The position numbers and the translations under genes are program-made. The notes beneath the pieces were generated by a model. It did not search any database, was not told the origin of the DNA, and saw nothing but the letters and a program-made list of their open reading frames with translations. A DNA stretch of 8,299 nt from an uncultured Acidimicrobiaceae bacterium (GTDB taxonomy: Bacteria; Actinomycetota; Acidimicrobiia; Spongiisociales; UBA5794), in contig CAMYJM010000194.1 of assembly GCA_947258635.1 (NCBI GenBank), positions 1-8,299 on the forward strand. Direction: 5' to 3'. Below are positions 5,220-8,299 of the stretch, piece after piece (within the stretch, counting starts at the first letter, position 1; every line of letters starts with the position of its first letter).

Positions 5220-6383
5220 ATGCACGTATCGACAGCCAGTTTCGCTTATCCCGAAGTTGACGGCGCCGCCCGATCCGACCTCGCTCGGTGCCTCAGAGAG
5301 CGGCCGGCTTCACCCGATGTCTTCGTCTTCTCGACGTGTCTTCGCACCGAGGTGATCGTCCCCGGCGACCGGGCCGAGTTGGAGCAGGCGGTAAATCGAA
5401 CGTTCGGTCAACCAGCCCTTCTCGAGCTGGCGACGGTGCGCACCGGCCAGAAAGCCGTCGAGCACGTGTTTCGAATCACGGCCGGCCTCGAGTCGCCGAT
5501 CCTCGGAGAGCGCGAGATCCTCACGCAGTTCCGCCAGGCCGTCCATTCCGCCCAGGAAGACCGGGTCGTCGGCGGGTTGCTCGGCAAGATGCTCGAGACC
5601 GCGATCGCGGTCGGCCGCCAAGCACGCGAGCTGCTGCCTGAGTCTCCCCACGACTCGATGGCCGCGGTGGCGGCGCAGGTCGTCGGCGCGTTTGATCGGG
5701 TAGCCGTGTTGGGCTCGGGCGTCATCGCGAAGGCTGTGGTCTATGGCCTGCTCGGCCTGCCGGCACCGCCGGGGATAGTCATCGTCGCCCGACACCCCGA
5801 GAAGGTGACTTTCGACAACGTCGACGTGTGGACGTTCGATCGGGCCTCGGCCGCCCTCGGCGAGTTCCCGGCGGTCATCTCGGCGACTTCGGCCAAGCAG
5901 CGCCTCCTCGGCGACGCTGATCTGGCGGCAGTGCTGGCCGGCCGCACCGTCCCGCTGACCCTCGTCGATATGGCCATGCCTCCCGATTTCTCCCCTCCCG
6001 CCGGGTCGCCGGTCAACTACGTGGACATCGACGATCTGGCGCGCATGGCGGCGCGGCGCCCGCGGCGCGACGACGCCGATGCCCTGGTTACATCTGAAGC
6101 CGCCGGCGCCTATCGCCACGTCGTCGATCACGGGACCGTGGGGCCGGTGATCGGTGGCCTGATGCGCAACGCCGACGAGACCGTCAACGGTGTCGTCGAG
6201 CGCTTCGCGGGCCGGCTCGGCAAGGGTGACGACCGGGCGCTGCTGCAGCAAACGGCACACACCGTTGCCCGCACGTTGCTCGCTCGCCCCGTCTCATATA
6301 TCCGTTCCGCCGATGGGCCCCGCGACGCTGTCGATGTGATTGCCGAAGCTTTCGGCCTCGACGACGGTCTCGATGACGCCTGA
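5220..6383 (+). CDS. hemA: Glutamyl-tRNA reductase, divergent
   Basis: HemA reduces glutamyl-tRNA(Glu) to glutamate-1-semialdehyde with NADPH, the committing step of the C5 pathway, in the cytoplasm. The protein is 387 residues, shorter than the usual 410-430. Residues 1-135 form the catalytic domain, with STCLRTEVI (38-46) holding nucleophile Cys40, His82 in the HVFRITAGLES block, and GLESPILGEREIL (89-101). The NADPH domain starts at VAVLGSGVIAKAV (161-173) and ends with VDMAMPPDFSP (249-259) and NYVDIDDLARMA (266-277). The dimerisation helices follow (about 290-387). Two oddities: the nearly invariant Asn after the active Cys (STCNR) is Leu41, and the usual GINHKTAP-type N-terminal motif is replaced by ASFAYPEVD. 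Identity is secure from the other motifs and from the operon. A regulatory heme site is not obvious. The 3' end overlaps hemC by 11 bases. Confidence 0.95.
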   Translation: MHVSTASFAYPEVDGAARSDLARCLRERPASPDVFVFSTCLRTEVIVPGDRAELEQAVNRTFGQPALLELATVRTGQKAVEHVFRITAGLESPILGEREILTQFRQAVHSAQEDRVVGGLLGKMLETAIAVGRQARELLPESPHDSMAAVAAQVVGAFDRVAVLGSGVIAKAVVYGLLGLPAPPGIVIVARHPEKVTFDNVDVWTFDRASAALGEFPAVISATSAKQRLLGDADLAAVLAGRTVPLTLVDMAMPPDFSPPAGSPVNYVDIDDLARMAARRPRRDDADALVTSEAAGAYRHVVDHGTVGPVIGGLMRNADETVNGVVERFAGRLGKGDDRALLQQTAHTVARTLLARPVSYIRSADGPRDAVDVIAEAFGLDDGLDDA

Positions 6384-7236
6384 CCGTCTCCGAATCGCCA
6401 CCCGCCGGTCCGAGCTTGCCCTCACCCAAGCGAGGTGGGTAGGCGACCGGCTGCGTCACGCCCATCCGGGCCTCGAGGTCGAGATGGTCGAAGTCGTCAC
6501 GATGGGCGATCGTGACATCACCTCCTCGGTTACCACCTTGACCGAAGTCGGAGCTTTCGTGCGCGCAGTGCAGCAAGCGGTCTTGGCGGGCCACGCCGAT
6601 CTCGCCGTGCACTCGTGCAAAGACCTGCCCATCGCCGGGCCCCCCGAGCTGGGGGCGGTGTACCCGGCCCGCGAGGTTCCCTGGGACGTGCTGTGCGGTT
6701 CGTCGCTCGAGGAGCTACCTGCGGGAGCCCGTGTCGGTACCGGCAGCCCCCGCCGCGTCGCCCAGCTGGCTCTACTGCGGGGCGACCTCGTGATCGAAGG
6801 GATCCGGGGGAATGTCAACACTCGGCTCGGCAAGGTGGCGTCCGGTGAGTTCGATGCCGTCGTGCTCGCCGAGGCGGGCCTGCGACGCATTGGTCTCGAG
6901 GACTCAATCGACCATAGGTTCGAGCTCGCCGCCATGGTCCCGGCCCCGGCCCAGGCGGCGCTCGCCGTCGAGATGATCCAGGGCACCTCCGTCGCCGCGG
7001 TGGTCGCCGCGGTCGACGACCCGGCTACCAGGGCTGCGATCGAGGCCGAGCGCATGGTCCTGGCGAAGACCGGCGCCGGATGCCGTTCGGCGCTCGGCGC
7101 CTATGCGGCAGCCACCGACGGGGGCATCGTGTTGACAGGTTTTGTCCAAGACGACCTCGGCTCCAGGCGCGCTGCGGTCACCGGAGCCACGCCCGTCGTC
7201 GCCGCCGCCGCGCTGATTGAAGCCCTGGCGCTATGA
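6373..7236 (+). CDS. hemC: Porphobilinogen deaminase (hydroxymethylbilane synthase)
   Basis: HemC condenses four porphobilinogens into hydroxymethylbilane using a covalently bound dipyrromethane cofactor. At 287 residues it is slightly shorter than E. coli HemC. LRIATRRSELALTQA (6-20) is the classic N-terminus. AVHSCKDLP (78-86) holds catalytic Asp84. GTGSPRRVAQL (122-132) and IRGNVNTRLGK (144-154) supply the arginines that bind substrate carboxylates. AGCRSALGAYA (235-245) holds Cys237, the cofactor attachment residue. The loop before the catalytic Asp (TEVGAF) lacks the GGKG of proteobacterial enzymes and VPAPAQAALAVE replaces PxxGQGA; both lie within known actinobacterial-style variation as I recall it. 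ATG 6373 lies inside the end of hemA (11-base overlap) without a clear Shine-Dalgarno, so translation is probably coupled. Upstream in-frame ATGs would only extend into hemA. Confidence 0.97.
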   Translation: MTPDRLRIATRRSELALTQARWVGDRLRHAHPGLEVEMVEVVTMGDRDITSSVTTLTEVGAFVRAVQQAVLAGHADLAVHSCKDLPIAGPPELGAVYPAREVPWDVLCGSSLEELPAGARVGTGSPRRVAQLALLRGDLVIEGIRGNVNTRLGKVASGEFDAVVLAEAGLRRIGLEDSIDHRFELAAMVPAPAQAALAVEMIQGTSVAAVVAAVDDPATRAAIEAERMVLAKTGAGCRSALGAYAAATDGGIVLTGFVQDDLGSRRAAVTGATPVVAAAALIEALAL

Positions 7237-7943
7237 CGATGCTTCGGGTCGCGATCACGACGGACCGTGACAGCGCCCCGCGTATCGGGCGGCTGGCCGC
7301 CGCGGCCGGCCTCGAACCCGTCTACTTGCCGTGTATCCGAACCGTCGTGTCACCCCCCGAGGTCCTCGATCCATTACGAGCCGCCTCCGCTGAGGCCGAT
7401 TGGGTGGTGTGCACTTCGCGGCGGGCCGTCGCCGCCCTGTGGCCGGCCGGCGGAATGCCGGCCCGCCCGCTTGTCGCCGCCGTCGGAGCCACCACGGCCG
7501 ATGCGGTGACGCAGGCCGGGGGACGGGTCGCGATAACCGGGACCGGCGGCGCCGCCGCCCTCCGTGAGCTCCTCCGCGGCCGTGTCGCCGATCAGGTGGT
7601 CGTATTCCCCCATGCCCGAGCAGCCGATCCGGGAACCGCCGCGATGCTGCGGGCGGAGGCGGCTTCCGTGTTCGCGGCGCCGGCCTACGAGACCGTGCCG
7701 CTGGCGCCGGCGGACGATCCGGTCGACGCAGTGATCTTCGGGTCGCCCTCGGCCCTCGCCGGGTGGCTCTCATCACGGGACCTATCAGCAATGGTGGTCG
7801 CCACCATGGGCCCGACGACGGCAGAAGCCCTGCGGGGCGCCGGCCGCGAGCCCGACGTCGTTCCGCCGGCGCCGGGGGCGGCCGCTGTGGTCGCGGCCCT
7901 CGCAACGTTCGCTCATCAGCTCAGTGAGAGGAGCTCCCAGTGA
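7233..7943 (+). CDS. hemD: Uroporphyrinogen III synthase
   Basis: HemD cyclises hydroxymethylbilane with inversion of ring D to give uroporphyrinogen III. The 236-residue protein shows the weakly conserved pattern of the family, two similar alpha/beta lobes. DWVVCTSRRAVAALW (56-70) corresponds to the FTSxNAV block, AAVGATTADAVTQAGG (82-97) to the VG..TA.AL..G block, QVVVFPHARAADPG (120-133) and APAYETVPL (148-156) to the second lobe, and DAVIFGSPSALAGWL (164-178) and MGPTTAEALRGAG (191-203) to its closing half. Sequence alone would give moderate confidence; position between hemC and hemB settles it. ATG 7233 overlaps the hemC TGA as ATGA, implying coupling; ATG 7239 is an alternative that removes two residues. 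There is no fused methyltransferase (CobA) domain, so the gene appears dedicated to heme rather than siroheme. Confidence 0.9.
   Translation: MTMLRVAITTDRDSAPRIGRLAAAAGLEPVYLPCIRTVVSPPEVLDPLRAASAEADWVVCTSRRAVAALWPAGGMPARPLVAAVGATTADAVTQAGGRVAITGTGGAAALRELLRGRVADQVVVFPHARAADPGTAAMLRAEAASVFAAPAYETVPLAPADDPVDAVIFGSPSALAGWLSSRDLSAMVVATMGPTTAEALRGAGREPDVVPPAPGAAAVVAALATFAHQLSERSSQ
7929..7933 (+). promoter_or_regulatory. Ribosome binding site of hemB
   Basis: AGGAG, within the longer AGAGGAG, lies 6 bases before GTG 7940 and 12 before ATG 7946. The spacing favours the GTG, which overlaps the hemD stop as GTGA. It is the strongest Shine-Dalgarno in the window and sits inside the hemD coding end. 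Confidence 0.65.
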
Positions 7944-8299
7944 GCATGTTCCCCGTCGTTCGGCCGCGCCGCCTCAGGGCTTCGGCCCAACTCCGCCGGA
8001 TGGTGGCCGAGACCAGGCTGCACCCGGCGATGTTCGTGCTCCCGCTCTTCGTTGTCCCGGGTGAGGGCATTGCCAACCCGATTCGCTCAATGCCGGGCAA
8101 TTCTCAGCTCTCGGTCGACCGGCTGATTCCGGTTGTGGCCGAGGCTGCCGCTGCCGGAGTCGGCGGGGTGATCCTGTTCGGGATTCCGTCCGAAAAGGAC
8201 GAGGAGGGCACCGGAGCGTGGGACCCGAGCGGTCCGGTCCCCGAGGCGATTCGGGCAATCAAGGAAGGCGGGCTCGACATCACGGTGTGGGCCGACGTG
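7940..8299 (+). CDS. hemB: Delta-aminolevulinic acid dehydratase (porphobilinogen synthase), N-terminal part
   Basis: HemB joins two 5-aminolevulinates into porphobilinogen. Only the first 120 codons of an expected 320-330 are present; the gene runs off the window and there is no sign of damage. RPRRLRASAQLRRMVAET (8-25) is the family N-terminal arm, FVLPLFVVPGEGIANPIRSM (32-51) the first strand and substrate-side segment, LSVDRL (57-62) follows the MPG turn, and GVILFGIPSEKDEEGTGAWD (76-95) with the P-EAIRAIKE helix completes the visible barrel. The last residues, ITVWADV, stand just before the expected Cys-rich metal site and the two catalytic lysines, so metal dependence (Zn or Mg) cannot be judged. 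GTG 7940 is preferred over ATG 7946 because of AGGAG spacing; the difference is two residues. Confidence 0.96.
   Translation, partial: MSMFPVVRPRRLRASAQLRRMVAETRLHPAMFVLPLFVVPGEGIANPIRSMPGNSQLSVDRLIPVVAEAAAAGVGGVILFGIPSEKDEEGTGAWDPSGPVPEAIRAIKEGGLDITVWADV

Noticed and set aside
5310..6260. 316-codon minus-strand open frame opposite hemA
   Set aside because: hemA is firmly supported by motifs; the antisense product is Arg/His/Asp-rich low-complexity sequence typical of shadow frames.
6529..6980. HemC lacking the GGKG loop and with PAPAQAAL for PxxGQGA, suspected as an inactive enzyme
   Set aside because: Similar variants are, as I recall, normal in actinobacterial HemC, and catalytic Asp84, cofactor Cys237 and the arginines are all present.

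Overview
The window reads as a high-GC actinobacterial chromosome segment, most likely from a lineage outside the classical Actinomycetia. This is inferred from four things: a DivIVA-headed coiled-coil protein, an F420-type FDOR enzyme, TANNNT -10 boxes a few bases upstream of start codons (leaderless-style genes), and GC-rich codon use. No ribosomal RNA or other phylogenetic marker is present, so the taxon is not certain. The pairing of an oxygen-dependent HemF with a ferrochelatase of the protoporphyrin type is unusual for Actinomycetia, which normally use the coproporphyrin branch.

Left part (1-2692). A minus-strand gene (121-1605) encodes a 494-residue DivIVA-domain protein with a long Ala/Glu-rich rod that shows 11-residue phasing. 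A small helix-turn-helix gene of the excisionase/MerR-like type (1788-2015) diverges from it and has a good sigma70-like promoter placed so that its mRNA should start at the ATG. About 300 bases follow without a confident gene, holding only a weak candidate for a 39-residue ORF or gene remnant (2162-2281). A minus-strand three-helix membrane protein of unknown function (2324-2692) comes next.

Right part (2784-8299) is a heme biosynthesis locus: hemH (ferrochelatase, with four extra cysteines suggesting a [2Fe-2S] cluster), then on the minus strand a gene resembling F420H2-dependent biliverdin reductase, then hemF, hemA, hemC, hemD and the first 120 codons of hemB. hemH and the reductase gene converge with their stop codons directly abutting. 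The reductase gene and hemF diverge with only about 33 bases between the preferred starts. hemA, hemC, hemD and hemB overlap end to end and should be one translationally coupled operon, possibly including hemF.

Together the genes cover glutamyl-tRNA to uroporphyrinogen III (HemA, HemB, HemC, HemD), the coproporphyrinogen to protoporphyrinogen step (HemF) and iron insertion (HemH). The glutamate-semialdehyde aminotransferase, uroporphyrinogen decarboxylase and protoporphyrinogen oxidase are not in the window. The embedded biliverdin reductase homologue would tie heme breakdown to synthesis. I do not see a wholly new multigene system. The most notable points are the internal cysteine cluster in HemH, the reductase inside a heme locus, the STCLR active-site variant in HemA, and compact divergent promoters.
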